Shown here: piece by piece, positions 7,741 through 14,221 of the stretch
Layout of the letters: each line of letters starts with the position of its first letter
Numbering within the stretch: position 1 is the first letter of the stretch
DNA from: Paracoccaceae bacterium
Lineage (GTDB): Bacteria > Pseudomonadota > Alphaproteobacteria > Rhodobacterales > Rhodobacteraceae
Reading direction: 5' to 3'
Length of the DNA: 15,269 nt
Assembly (NCBI GenBank): GCA_007121115.1
Contig: SKMI01000344.1
Coordinates: forward strand, 1 to 15,269
Translations under genes and position numbers: made by a program
Notes under the pieces: generated by a model
Told to the model about the DNA's origin: nothing
Databases searched by the model: none
Seen by the model: the letters and a program-made list of their open reading frames with translations, nothing else

Positions 7741-8208
7741 TTGCGTTCAGTCGTCGTTGACACGAACCTGCTGGTCTTGCTGCTGATCGGAACTGTCGAT
7801 CGTGCCCAGGTGGGACGCCACCGGCGGATTCGATCATACGATGTAGAGCAATTCGATTACCTCAGAGAGCTTTGCGCCAGCGCGCCGCGGCATTTCTCGA
7901 CTCCGCACATCCTCACCGAGACTTCAAACCTGCTGGAGATTGGTAACGCCCCGCGCATTGTTGGCCTTGAGGCTATTTTCACGGCCTATGTCAACAAACT
8001 GAATGAAGTTTTCGAGCCTTCGGAGAGCTTGGTGGCAGCTACCTCCTTCTCGAGCTTTGGTTTGACGGATACCGCGATCTTGCGCTGCTGCGCACGGCAC
8101 GGAGCCACGGTGATTACAGACGATGTCGGACTGCATCGAGCTATCACCAGCGCAGGAGGGCAGGCAGAAAACCTGTGGCACTCTTTCACGCCGCGAGGTC
8201 GCAAATGA
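7741..8208 (+). CDS. PIN-domain ribonuclease-like protein (possible toxin)
   Basis: A 155-residue PIN fold protein, a family of Mg-dependent endoribonucleases that includes VapC toxins. The first strand reads VVVDTNLLVLLLIG with Asp7. Glu60 lies in HILTETSNLLE, Asp110 in FGLTDTAIL, and Asp127/Asp128 in ATVITDDVGLH, so the expected acidic active site is complete. The segment GRHRRIRSYDVEQFDYL (residues 25-41) between the first strand and the Glu motif is longer than in ordinary VapC. The start must be TTG 7741: a TAA in the same frame at 7732-7734 closes the way upstream, and later starts would delete Asp7. A weak TTG with no SD of its own suggests low, coupled translation. Its last bases overlap the start of the S4 gene (ATGA, 8205-8208). 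Confidence 0.85.
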   Translation: MRSVVVDTNLLVLLLIGTVDRAQVGRHRRIRSYDVEQFDYLRELCASAPRHFSTPHILTETSNLLEIGNAPRIVGLEAIFTAYVNKLNEVFEPSESLVAATSFSSFGLTDTAILRCCARHGATVITDDVGLHRAITSAGGQAENLWHSFTPRGRK

Positions 8209-8579
8209 CGAACGCCGAAACACTCCGCATCGACAAATGGCTCTGGCACGCGCGGTTCTTTCGCACGCGGACGCTGGCCGCCAAGGCGGTGGCGGGGCAG
8301 GGGGTGCGGGTGAATGGCGCGCGGGTGAGCAAGCCCGCCGCCAGTGTCAGCCCCGGTGATGTGCTGACCTTTGCCATCGGCACGCGTGTCTGCGTGGCCC
8401 GCGTGCTTGCCCTTGGGACCAGGCGCGGCCCGGCGCCCGAGGCGCGCGCGCTCTACGAGGATCTGTCGCCACCGCCGCCACCGCGCGACCCGGCCGCACC
8501 CCGCGCCACACCCGGCGGGCGGCCCGAGAAACGCGCCCGGCGTGTTTTCGACGCGGCCCGCCGCGATGCGCTTGATTGA
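8205..8579 (+). CDS. S4-domain RNA-binding protein, Hsp15 (HslR)-like
   Basis: A 124-residue cytoplasmic protein. Residues about 7-60 form an S4 RNA-binding domain (IRIDKWLWHARFFRTR..., with RVNGARVSKPA and PGDVLTFAIG). In E. coli the related Hsp15 binds stalled 50S subunits carrying a nascent chain. The C-terminal half is Pro/Arg-rich (PPPPPRDPAAPRA, RPEKRARRVFDAARRD) and probably flexible. The start ATG 8205 overlaps the PIN gene stop as ATGA. The in-frame ATG at 8175 lies inside the PIN gene and would add residues before the domain. GC returns to about 67% here. The gene normally belongs with the helicase, fdxA and carD, as I remember from relatives. Confidence 0.88.
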   Translation: MTNAETLRIDKWLWHARFFRTRTLAAKAVAGQGVRVNGARVSKPAASVSPGDVLTFAIGTRVCVARVLALGTRRGPAPEARALYEDLSPPPPPRDPAAPRATPGGRPEKRARRVFDAARRDALD

Positions 8580-8642
8580 TCCGGCGCGGTTGATTAGTTC
8601 CCCCGAAACCTTCCTTGTGACCGAACCTCTGGAACGCGCGAC

Positions 8643-8981
8643 ATGACCTATGTGGTGACCGACAACTGTATTGCCTGCAAATACACCGACTGTGTCGAAG
8701 TCTGTCCAGTGGACTGCTTCTACGAGGGCGAGAACATGCTGGTCATCCACCCTGACGAGTGCATCGACTGCGGTGTGTGCGAACCCGAGTGCCCTGCCGA
8801 TGCCATCCGCCCGGACACCGAGCCGGACATGGACAAATGGGTCGAATTCAATCGCAAGTATTCCGAGATGTGGCCGGTGATCATCACCAAGAAGGACCCG
8901 ATGCCCGACGCCGACGACCGCGACGGAGAGGCGGGCAAGCTCGACAAGTACTTTTCGGAAGCGCCGGGCGAGGGCGGCTGA
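8643..8981 (+). CDS. fdxA: Seven-iron ferredoxin FdxA
   Basis: A 112-residue soluble electron carrier with one [3Fe-4S] and one [4Fe-4S] cluster. Cysteines fall at 9, 12, 17, 21, 25, 40, 43, 46 and 50. By alignment with Azotobacter ferredoxin I (known numbering shifted by one), Cys9, 17 and 50 bind the 3Fe cluster and Cys21, 40, 43 and 46 the 4Fe cluster, with Cys12 and Cys25 free. The acidic C-terminal region (KWVEFNRKYSEMWPVI..., DADDRDGEAGKLDKY) is typical of FdxA. Its electron partner is not indicated by the neighbours. A 63-base gap separates it from the S4 gene, with GGAA eight bases before the ATG. Confidence 0.95.
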   Translation: MTYVVTDNCIACKYTDCVEVCPVDCFYEGENMLVIHPDECIDCGVCEPECPADAIRPDTEPDMDKWVEFNRKYSEMWPVIITKKDPMPDADDRDGEAGKLDKYFSEAPGEGG

Positions 8982-9228
8982 CCGTCCCATTTCCGTTCAG
9001 GATTGACGTAGCGTAAGGCGCCCGGCACCGCGACCGGTTGCGTTCGGGACTTTGATTCGCACGTTTTTTGTGTTAACAATCCGTCACAAGAAACCGCAAC
9101 CTGTCCCGCGCATCTGCAGAACTGCTCGTCTGCGCCAGATGCCTATGTCGCTCACAGTCGTCGTTCGGAGGCTTTGCCTTTCGAGGGACGATTTCTTGCG
9201 CGCTGTCGGGGCCCCGGGGGAATATAGA
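8982..9228 (+). promoter_or_regulatory. Long fdxA-carD intergenic region, probable carD promoter and 5' leader
   Basis: This 247-base gap contains an AT-rich core around 9050-9082. TTGATT at 9052-9057 followed after 16 bases by TAACAA (9074-9079) is the best promoter-like pair. The palindrome TGTTAACA (9071-9078) overlaps it, and TTGTG/CACAA arms flank it. This placement would give a carD 5' leader of about 140 bases. The reading frame of carD stays open back to 9052, but the composition and the homologues put the start at 9229. I found no convincing terminator for fdxA here. Confidence 0.35.
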
Positions 9229-9738
9229 ATGTCAAGAACCAAGAAGGCCGAGTTCCGGCCCAACGATCATGTTGTGTATCCCGCCCATGGTGTGGGCAAG
9301 ATCGTCTCGATCGAAGAGCAGGAGATTGCCGGGCTGAAGCTGGAACTCTTCGTGATCTCGTTCGAGAAGGACAAGATGACACTGCGGGTGCCCACCAACC
9401 GCGCGGTCGATGTCGGCATGCGGTCGCTGTCCACGCCCGATGTGGTGGACAAGGCACTGGCGACTTTGCGCGGAAAGGCGCGGGTGAAGCGGGCCATGTG
9501 GTCGCGCCGGGCGCAAGAATACGAGCAGAAGATCAATTCCGGCGACCTGCTGGCCATCGCCGAGGTGGTGCGCGACCTGCATCGCAACGACGACCAGCGC
9601 GAGCAGAGCTATTCCGAGCGCCAGCTTTACGAGGCGGCGCTGGAACGGCTGACCCGCGAGGTGGCCGCCGTCAGCGGCGGGGACCAGGCCCGCGCGCAGG
9701 AACAGGTGACCGAGGTGCTGCTTTCGCGCGCTGCCTGA
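9229..9738 (+). CDS. carD: CarD/CdnL-family transcription factor
   Basis: A 169-residue RNA-polymerase-binding factor. CarD proteins contact the beta subunit and stabilise open complexes, and in Rhodobacteraceae they help compensate for weak -10 regions. Residues about 8-65 form the Tudor-like RNAP-interacting domain (FRPNDHVVYPAHGVGKIVSI..., LELFVISFEKDKMTLRVPT). The C-terminal helical DNA-binding part includes KARVKRAMWSRRAQEYEQKI, DLLAIAEVVRDLHRNDDQRE and SERQLYEAALERL. The ATG at 9229 matches the family N-terminus MS-x-TKK. Its SD (GGGGGAA) is mediocre. The gene is monocistronic by context: a long leader precedes it and an intrinsic terminator follows. Confidence 0.95.
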   Translation: MSRTKKAEFRPNDHVVYPAHGVGKIVSIEEQEIAGLKLELFVISFEKDKMTLRVPTNRAVDVGMRSLSTPDVVDKALATLRGKARVKRAMWSRRAQEYEQKINSGDLLAIAEVVRDLHRNDDQREQSYSERQLYEAALERLTREVAAVSGGDQARAQEQVTEVLLSRAA

Positions 9739-9763
9739 GCGGCCCGGATCATCATGGCATTGG

Positions 9764-9795
9764 CCGCGTCCCTCCGGGGCGCGGTCTTTTCTTTT
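9764..9795 (+). terminator. Intrinsic terminator after carD
   Basis: A 9-bp stem (with one G-U pair) and a 3-base loop span 9764-9784 (CCGCGTCCC-TCC-GGGGCGCGG), immediately followed by a T-rich run TCTTTTCTTTT. It lies 26 bases after the carD stop and is the clearest rho-independent terminator in the window. Confidence 0.85.
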
Positions 9796-9825
9796 CGGGC
9801 GTCATTTCTGCGGGCCTGGCCGGCC

Positions 9826-9855
9826 TTGCTCCCGCGGGGTCGCGTGCCGTATAGC
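9826..9855 (+). promoter_or_regulatory. Putative sigma-70 promoter of yebC
   Basis: TTGCTC (9826-9831) and TATAGC (9850-9855) are separated by 18 bases and lie between the carD terminator and the yebC start, giving a leader of about 35 bases. The match is moderate at both hexamers. Confidence 0.4.
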
Positions 9856-9897
9856 ATGGCGCCGAACACGCATCATTGCATCACAACCGGAGGTCCC

Positions 9898-10638
9898 ATG
9901 GCAGGCCATTCCAAATGGGCCAACATCCAGCACCGCAAGGGGCGGCAGGATGCAGTCCGCGCCAAGCTGTTTTCCCGTCTGTCCAAGGAAATCACCGTCG
10001 CCGCCAAGATGGGCGACCCGGACCCGGACAAGAACCCGCGCCTGCGGCTGGCGATCAAGGAAGCCAAGTCGAATTCGATGCCCAAGGACAACATCGAGCG
10101 CGCGATCAAGAAATCGCAGGGCGGCGATGCCGACAATTACGAGGAAATCCGCTACGAAGGCTATGGTCCCGGCGGCGTGGCGCTGATTGTCGAGGCGATG
10201 ACCGACAACCGCAACCGAACTGCCTCGAACGTGCGCTCGACCTTTGGCAAGCATGGCGGGAATCTGGGCGAGACCGGCTCGGTCGGCTTCATGTTCGACC
10301 GCATGGGGCAGGTGGTCTATCCCGGTGCGGTGGGGGACGCGGAAACCGTGCTGATGGCGGCGATCGAGGCCGGGGCCGAGGATGTGGAAAGCACGGAGGA
10401 GGAACACGTCATCTGGTGCCAGGCCGGGGACCTGAACGCGGTGTCGACGGCGCTGGAGGAATCGCTAGGTGAATCCGAGACCACGCGGCTGGTCTGGCGC
10501 CCGCAGACCACCACCGAACTGGACCTGGAAGGTGCGCAGAAGTTGATGCGGCTGATCGAGGCGCTTGAAGATGACGACGACGTGCAATCCGTGACTGCGA
10601 ATTTCGAGGTCTCGGACGCCGTGATGGCCGAACTTTGA
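9898..10638 (+). CDS. yebC: YebC/PmpR-family protein
   Basis: A 246-residue cytoplasmic protein of the YebC/TACO1 family, long annotated as a transcriptional regulator and more recently linked to translation of difficult motifs such as polyproline. The invariant N-terminus MAGHSKWANIQHRKG is present. It is followed by LFSRLSKEITVAAKMG, NPRLRLAIKEAKSNSMPKDN, the domain-2 segment YEGYGPGGVALIVE-MTDNRNRTASNVR, GNLGETGSVGFMF and the C-terminal VIWCQAGDLNAV and TELDLEGAQKLMRLIE. Length matches the family. The ATG is preceded by CCGGAGG at good spacing. Its stop overlaps the TTG start of the next gene. Confidence 0.97.
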   Translation: MAGHSKWANIQHRKGRQDAVRAKLFSRLSKEITVAAKMGDPDPDKNPRLRLAIKEAKSNSMPKDNIERAIKKSQGGDADNYEEIRYEGYGPGGVALIVEAMTDNRNRTASNVRSTFGKHGGNLGETGSVGFMFDRMGQVVYPGAVGDAETVLMAAIEAGAEDVESTEEEHVIWCQAGDLNAVSTALEESLGESETTRLVWRPQTTTELDLEGAQKLMRLIEALEDDDDVQSVTANFEVSDAVMAEL

Positions 10639-11327
10639 GCGCGTCGGATTATGTGATTGCCCCGCCCGCGCAGGCCAGCCTGCCCGTGCGCGGCAGCGAC
10701 GCGCGATTTCCGGTGCACCGGGTCTACTGCATCGGGCGCAATTACGCCGCCCATGCCGTGGAAATGGGCCACGACCCGGAGCGTGAGGCGCCGTTCTTCT
10801 TTCAGAAGAATCCCGGCAATCTGGATGCCTCGGGCATCTTTCCCTACCCCGACCGCAGCGTGGACGTGCAGTTCGAGGTCGAGCTTGTGGTGGCGCTTTC
10901 GGGCGGTGGGCGCGATATCCCGGCGGAGCGGGCCGAGGCGCTGATCTGGGGCTATGGCGTCGGACTGGACATGACCCGGCGCGACCTGCAGGGGCAGGCC
11001 AAGAAGGCCGGGCGCCCGTGGGAGGTCGGCAAGGCCTTCGAGCATTCGGCGCCCTGCAGCGCGCTGGTCCCGGCGTCCGAGATCGGCCACCCGACCGAAG
11101 GGGCGATCCGGCTGCGCGTGAACAGCGAGACGCGTCAGGAGGGTGATCTGGCGCAGATGATATGGAAAACGCCCGAGATCATCGCCGTGCTGTCGCAGTA
11201 TTTCGAGTTGCGCGCGGGCGATGTGATCATGACCGGCACCCCGGCCGGTGTGGGCCCCGTGGCGCGCGGCGACGTGATGGAGGCGCATGTGGCGGGGGTC
11301 GGCGATCTGGCGGTGCGGGTGACCTGA
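10635..11327 (+). CDS. Fumarylacetoacetate hydrolase (FAH) family protein
   Basis: A 230-residue single-domain FAH-fold enzyme of the type that cleaves acylpyruvates such as fumarylpyruvate (FAHD1/NagK-like); the substrate is not certain. Visible features are YCIGRNYAAHAVEMG at 31-45, the substrate-loop sequence PFFFQKNPGNLD, metal ligands Glu81 and Glu83 in FEVELVV, Asp112 in GLDMTRRDLQ, the lysines around KKAGRPWEVGKAFE, and the C-terminal GDVIMTGTPAGVGPV. Start is taken as TTG 10635, whose last two bases form part of the yebC stop (TTGA overlap), so it is translationally coupled to yebC. No other pathway genes adjoin directly. A DsbA-fold isomerase of aromatic-catabolism type lies about 1.3 kb downstream. 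Confidence 0.88.
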   Translation: MSASDYVIAPPAQASLPVRGSDARFPVHRVYCIGRNYAAHAVEMGHDPEREAPFFFQKNPGNLDASGIFPYPDRSVDVQFEVELVVALSGGGRDIPAERAEALIWGYGVGLDMTRRDLQGQAKKAGRPWEVGKAFEHSAPCSALVPASEIGHPTEGAIRLRVNSETRQEGDLAQMIWKTPEIIAVLSQYFELRAGDVIMTGTPAGVGPVARGDVMEAHVAGVGDLAVRVT

Positions 11328-11462
11328 ACCGCCGCGCGGTGCATCGGCCCGCAAAAGCGCCCCCTCAGCGCCCCGCCCGCCCCCACCATGGCACTCCGCG
11401 CCTGCGCACAGGCGGGTTTGTCTGCGACCAATGCGCTCACCGGGCGCTCACGGGGCGCGCGC
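11328..11462. other. Convergent intergenic region, no gene seen
   Basis: These 135 bases separate the 3' ends of the FAH gene and prs. The sequence is GC-rich, with repeated GCGCTCAC/GGGCGCTCACGGGGCGCGCGC near 11430-11462 that could fold. There is no T-tract, so a terminator is not convincing. Confidence 0.4.
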
Positions 11463-12485
11463 TCAGTCCTCGCGGTGGTAGAGCCATTCGTAGATCGGCT
11501 CCAGCGCGTCGTGATCGAAGAGCGACGACACCGACGTCCCGCCCCAGGTGTTCAGGATCGCCTGCGCGAACATCGGCGCCGTGGGCACGATGCGGATGTT
11601 GGACGCGGCCTTGACCTCGGGGCGGGCCTCGATGGAGTCGGTGATCACGAGTGTTTTCATCACCGAGTTGGTGATCCGCTCCACCGCCGGGCCCGACAGC
11701 ACGCCATGGGTGATGTAGCTGTGCACCTCGGTGGCACCGGCGTCCTTCAGCACCTCGGCGGCCTTGCACAGGGTTCCGGCGGTGTCGCAGATGTCATCGA
11801 CGATGATGCAGGTCTTGCCCGTGACTTCGCCGATCACCGTCATCTCTGCCACTTCACCGGGCTTCTCGCGCCGCTTGTCCACGATGGCCAGCGCGCAGCC
11901 CACCCGCTTGGCCAGTTCCCGCGCGCGGGCCACCCCGCCCACGTCCGGCGAGACGATGGTCACATCCTCCAGCCGCCCGTTGAAATGGTGCATCACATCC
12001 AGCGCGAAGACCGGCGCGGCATAGAGGTTATCGACCGGAATGTCGAAGAACCCCTGAATCTGCGCCGCGTGCAGGTCCAGCGTCAGGATGCGTTCGATCC
12101 CCGACTGCGCGATCATGTTGGAGACCAGCTTGGCCGAGATCGGCGTGCGCGCCTTGGTCCGCCGGTCCTGCCGCGCGTAGCCGAAATAGGGGATCACGGC
12201 GGTGATCCGCGCCGCCGAGGAGCGCTTCAGCGCATCCGCGATGATCAGCAGTTCCATCAGATTGTCATTGGCGGGGTTCGAGGTCGGCTGGATGATGAAC
12301 ATGTCCTCGCCGCGCACGTTCTCGAACACCTCGACGAACACTTCCTGATCGCTGAACCGTTCCACCCGCGCGTCGACCAGATCGACGGTCATGCCGCGGT
12401 GCATGGACATGCGCCGGGCGATGGCGCGCGCCAGTGTTCGGTTGGCATTGCCGGAAATGAGCTTGGGTTCGCTGGTGGCGGGCAT
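11463..12485 (-). CDS. prs: Ribose-phosphate pyrophosphokinase (PRPP synthetase)
   Basis: Transfers pyrophosphate from ATP to ribose-5-phosphate, giving PRPP for purine, pyrimidine, histidine, tryptophan and NAD synthesis. The 340-residue product is slightly longer than the typical 310-320. Family features are FSDQEVFVEVFENVRGEDMF near 44-63, the ATP flexible loop RQDRRTKART at 105-114, DLHAAQIQGFF at 137-147 with His139, VSPDVGGVARARELAKR at 178-194, and the PRPP-binding loop VDDICDTAGTL at 229-239. The start ATG 12485 has GAGGA at good spacing and the product begins as expected for Rhodobacteraceae Prs. The frame stays open upstream to 12977, but that part is antisense to the isomerase gene and is not used. 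It is divergent from the isomerase gene. Confidence 0.97.
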   Translation of the reverse strand: MPATSEPKLISGNANRTLARAIARRMSMHRGMTVDLVDARVERFSDQEVFVEVFENVRGEDMFIIQPTSNPANDNLMELLIIADALKRSSAARITAVIPYFGYARQDRRTKARTPISAKLVSNMIAQSGIERILTLDLHAAQIQGFFDIPVDNLYAAPVFALDVMHHFNGRLEDVTIVSPDVGGVARARELAKRVGCALAIVDKRREKPGEVAEMTVIGEVTGKTCIIVDDICDTAGTLCKAAEVLKDAGATEVHSYITHGVLSGPAVERITNSVMKTLVITDSIEARPEVKAASNIRIVPTAPMFAQAILNTWGGTSVSSLFDHDALEPIYEWLYHRED

Positions 12486-12649
12486 GGCGTCCTCGGGGTG
12501 GCGGATGTTGGGGGATGGCAGGGCGGTTTCAGCGGGTTGACACCGCTTACCACCCTGTCCGAGAGTTTCAAGCATGCCGTTCCGTCCCGGCCCTGTGCGA
12601 TGCGGGCCAAGGCGAACGGGAAGCAAGCGCGACTCGAGGGGGCCGAGCC
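12486..12649. promoter_or_regulatory. Divergent prs/isomerase control region
   Basis: A 164-base spacer between two divergent starts. For prs, TTGAAA on the minus strand (12571-12566) followed after 16 bases by TAAGCG is the best pair, weak at -10. For the isomerase gene, GAGGGGG eight bases before ATG 12650 is a usable SD. No inverted repeat stands out. Confidence 0.25.
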
Positions 12650-13246
12650 ATGGTGCAGATCGACTATTACCTGACCCCGGTGTCGCCCTGGGTGCACATG
12701 GCCGGGGCGCGCCCGGCGCGGATCGCCGCCGCCGCCGGGGCGGAGTTGCGCTATCTGCCGGTGGATCCCACGGCGCTGTTTGCGCGCACCGGCGGGCTGC
12801 CGCTGGCCCAGCGGCACGAGTCCCGCCGCGCTTACCGGATGCAGGAGCTGCGCCGATGGTCCGCGCATCTCGGCCTGCCCATGGTGCTGGAGCCGAGGCA
12901 TTTTCCCACCAACCCGGCGCCTGCCTCCTACGCGCTGATCGCCGCACAGGCGGCGGGCGGGGGCGACATGGCCGCACTTCTGGCCGCGCTGACCCGCGCG
13001 TGCTGGGAGGAGGAGCGCGACATCGCCGAGGATGCGGTGATCCGCGACTGCCTGGAGGGCGCGGGCTTCGATCCGGGGCTGGCGGATTCCGGCATGCTGG
13101 TGGGCGCCGAGACCTATGCGCGCAACCTGGAATCGGCGGTGGCCGGGGGGGTGTTCGGCTTCCCCTTCTTCATCGTCGGAGATGAACGCTTCTGGGGGCA
13201 GGATCGCCTGGACATGCTGGCCGCGCATCTGGGGTTGGACGCCTGA
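12650..13246 (+). CDS. 2-hydroxychromene-2-carboxylate isomerase family protein (DsbA-like fold)
   Basis: A 198-residue member of the DsbA-fold, kappa-class glutathione transferase group. The characterised enzyme uses glutathione to isomerise an intermediate of naphthalene degradation. Most relatives have no assigned substrate. The N-terminal strand DYYLTPVSPWVHMAG places Ser12 at the glutathione-activating position in place of a CxxC. A central helical region contains RRAYRMQELRRWSAHLGLP and FPTNPAPASYALIAAQ. The C-terminal signature is GVFGFPFFIVGDERFWGQDRLDML. The ATG at 12650 is preceded by GAGGGGG. The next gene begins 14 bases after the stop, so the two probably form an operon. Confidence 0.88.
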   Translation: MVQIDYYLTPVSPWVHMAGARPARIAAAAGAELRYLPVDPTALFARTGGLPLAQRHESRRAYRMQELRRWSAHLGLPMVLEPRHFPTNPAPASYALIAAQAAGGGDMAALLAALTRACWEEERDIAEDAVIRDCLEGAGFDPGLADSGMLVGAETYARNLESAVAGGVFGFPFFIVGDERFWGQDRLDMLAAHLGLDA

Positions 13247-13260
13247 GCGATACGCCTGTC

Positions 13261-14064
13261 ATGCGCTTCGGCACACCGGGTGCGCGTGCCGCGCTGCTGC
13301 TGCACTGTTCGCTGGGTCACAGTGGCGGCTGGGCGGGAGTGATGGGCGCGCTGCGCACCCCGCTGGACGCGCTGGCCTTCGACCAGCCGGGACACGGGCG
13401 CGCGCCGGACTGGGACGGGGCTGGCGATTATCATGACGCGGTGACGGCGCAGGCGGCGGCGCTGCTGGAGGGCCCGGCGGTGGTGATCGGGCATTCCTTC
13501 GGTGCCACGGTGGCGCTGCGGCTGGCGCAGGAACACGCACGCGCCGTGGCGGCGCTGGTGCTGATCGAACCGGTGCTGTTTGCCGCTGCGCGCGGCGATC
13601 CGCGGCATGGTGCGCATCAAGCCTCCGAGGCGGCGTTCACCGCGGCGATGCGCGGCGGCGACCATGCGCGCGCGGCCGAAGCCTTTCTGGCCCGCTGGGG
13701 TGACGGCACGCCCTGGGCGGCCCTGCCGCCGCCCGTGCGGGACCGGCTGGCCGCGCAGATGCCCCTGATCGCCGCCGCTGCCCCCGCGCTGAATGAAGAT
13801 GGCGCCGGGCTGCTGGGGCCGGGGCGGCTGGAGCGGACCGCCTGCCCGGTGTTGCTTCTGCGGGGCGCAGCCTCGCCCCCTGTCACCGCCGCGATCACCG
13901 AGTCCCTTGCCCGGCGCCTGCCGCGGGTCACTTGTGACGTGATTACCGGTGCGGGCCACATGCTGCCCCTGACCCATCCCGCCGAGGTGGCTGCGCAAAT
14001 CGACGACTTTCTGGAAGCGCCTGCGACCGAGACAGTGCCCCCCGGACCGACCGCCGCAAGGTGA
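13261..14064 (+). CDS. Alpha/beta hydrolase
   Basis: A 267-residue alpha/beta hydrolase of the esterase/epoxide-hydrolase-like superfamily. The oxyanion strand is ALLLHCSLGHSGGW. FDQPGHGRAPDW follows at residues 40-51. The nucleophile elbow is VIGHSFGATVAL with Ser79. A helical cap spans roughly 110-190, and the probable catalytic His233 lies in ITGAGHMLPLTHP. Substrate cannot be deduced. No signal peptide is visible. The ATG at 13261 follows the isomerase stop by 14 bases with no clear SD, suggesting coupled translation. Together with the isomerase this may be a small detoxification or aromatic-degradation operon, which is inference only. Confidence 0.83.
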   Translation: MRFGTPGARAALLLHCSLGHSGGWAGVMGALRTPLDALAFDQPGHGRAPDWDGAGDYHDAVTAQAAALLEGPAVVIGHSFGATVALRLAQEHARAVAALVLIEPVLFAAARGDPRHGAHQASEAAFTAAMRGGDHARAAEAFLARWGDGTPWAALPPPVRDRLAAQMPLIAAAAPALNEDGAGLLGPGRLERTACPVLLLRGAASPPVTAAITESLARRLPRVTCDVITGAGHMLPLTHPAEVAAQIDDFLEAPATETVPPGPTAAR

Positions 14065-14221
14065 CCCGGGCCAGTGCGCGGGCCGGGTGGGGACGGCACC
14101 CCATTTGGCACGGTCAGCCCCTGATCACCGGCAGGGGGTATGCGCCTCTCGGTCCTTGGGCAGGGCGATCTGGTCCGGGTGACGCGTTTCGACCGCAGCG
14201 CGGCACAGGAAAATCCGCGCC
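14065..14221. other. Convergent intergenic region, weak hairpin only
   Basis: This region lies between the 3' ends of the hydrolase and GntR genes. An imperfect hairpin ACCCGG...CCGGGT (14064-14088) begins at the hydrolase stop but has no T-tract. No ORF with coding character was recognised. Confidence 0.35.

Noticed and set aside
9035..9068. Terminator ending in the T6 run at 9064-9069
   Set aside because: The only preceding stem is four pairs (TGCG/CGCA) with a long loop, too weak for an intrinsic terminator.
9196..9228. TTGCGC...TATAGA as a carD promoter
   Set aside because: The spacer is 21 bases and the -10 would abut the ATG, leaving no room for a start site before it.
11388..12674. 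428-residue open frame on the plus strand
   Set aside because: It is exactly antisense to prs, whose catalytic motifs are complete. The product is low-complexity and recognises nothing.
12486..12977. N-terminal extension of the prs reading frame
   Set aside because: It is Arg/Ala/Pro-rich and antisense to the isomerase gene. The canonical Prs start with an SD is at 12485.
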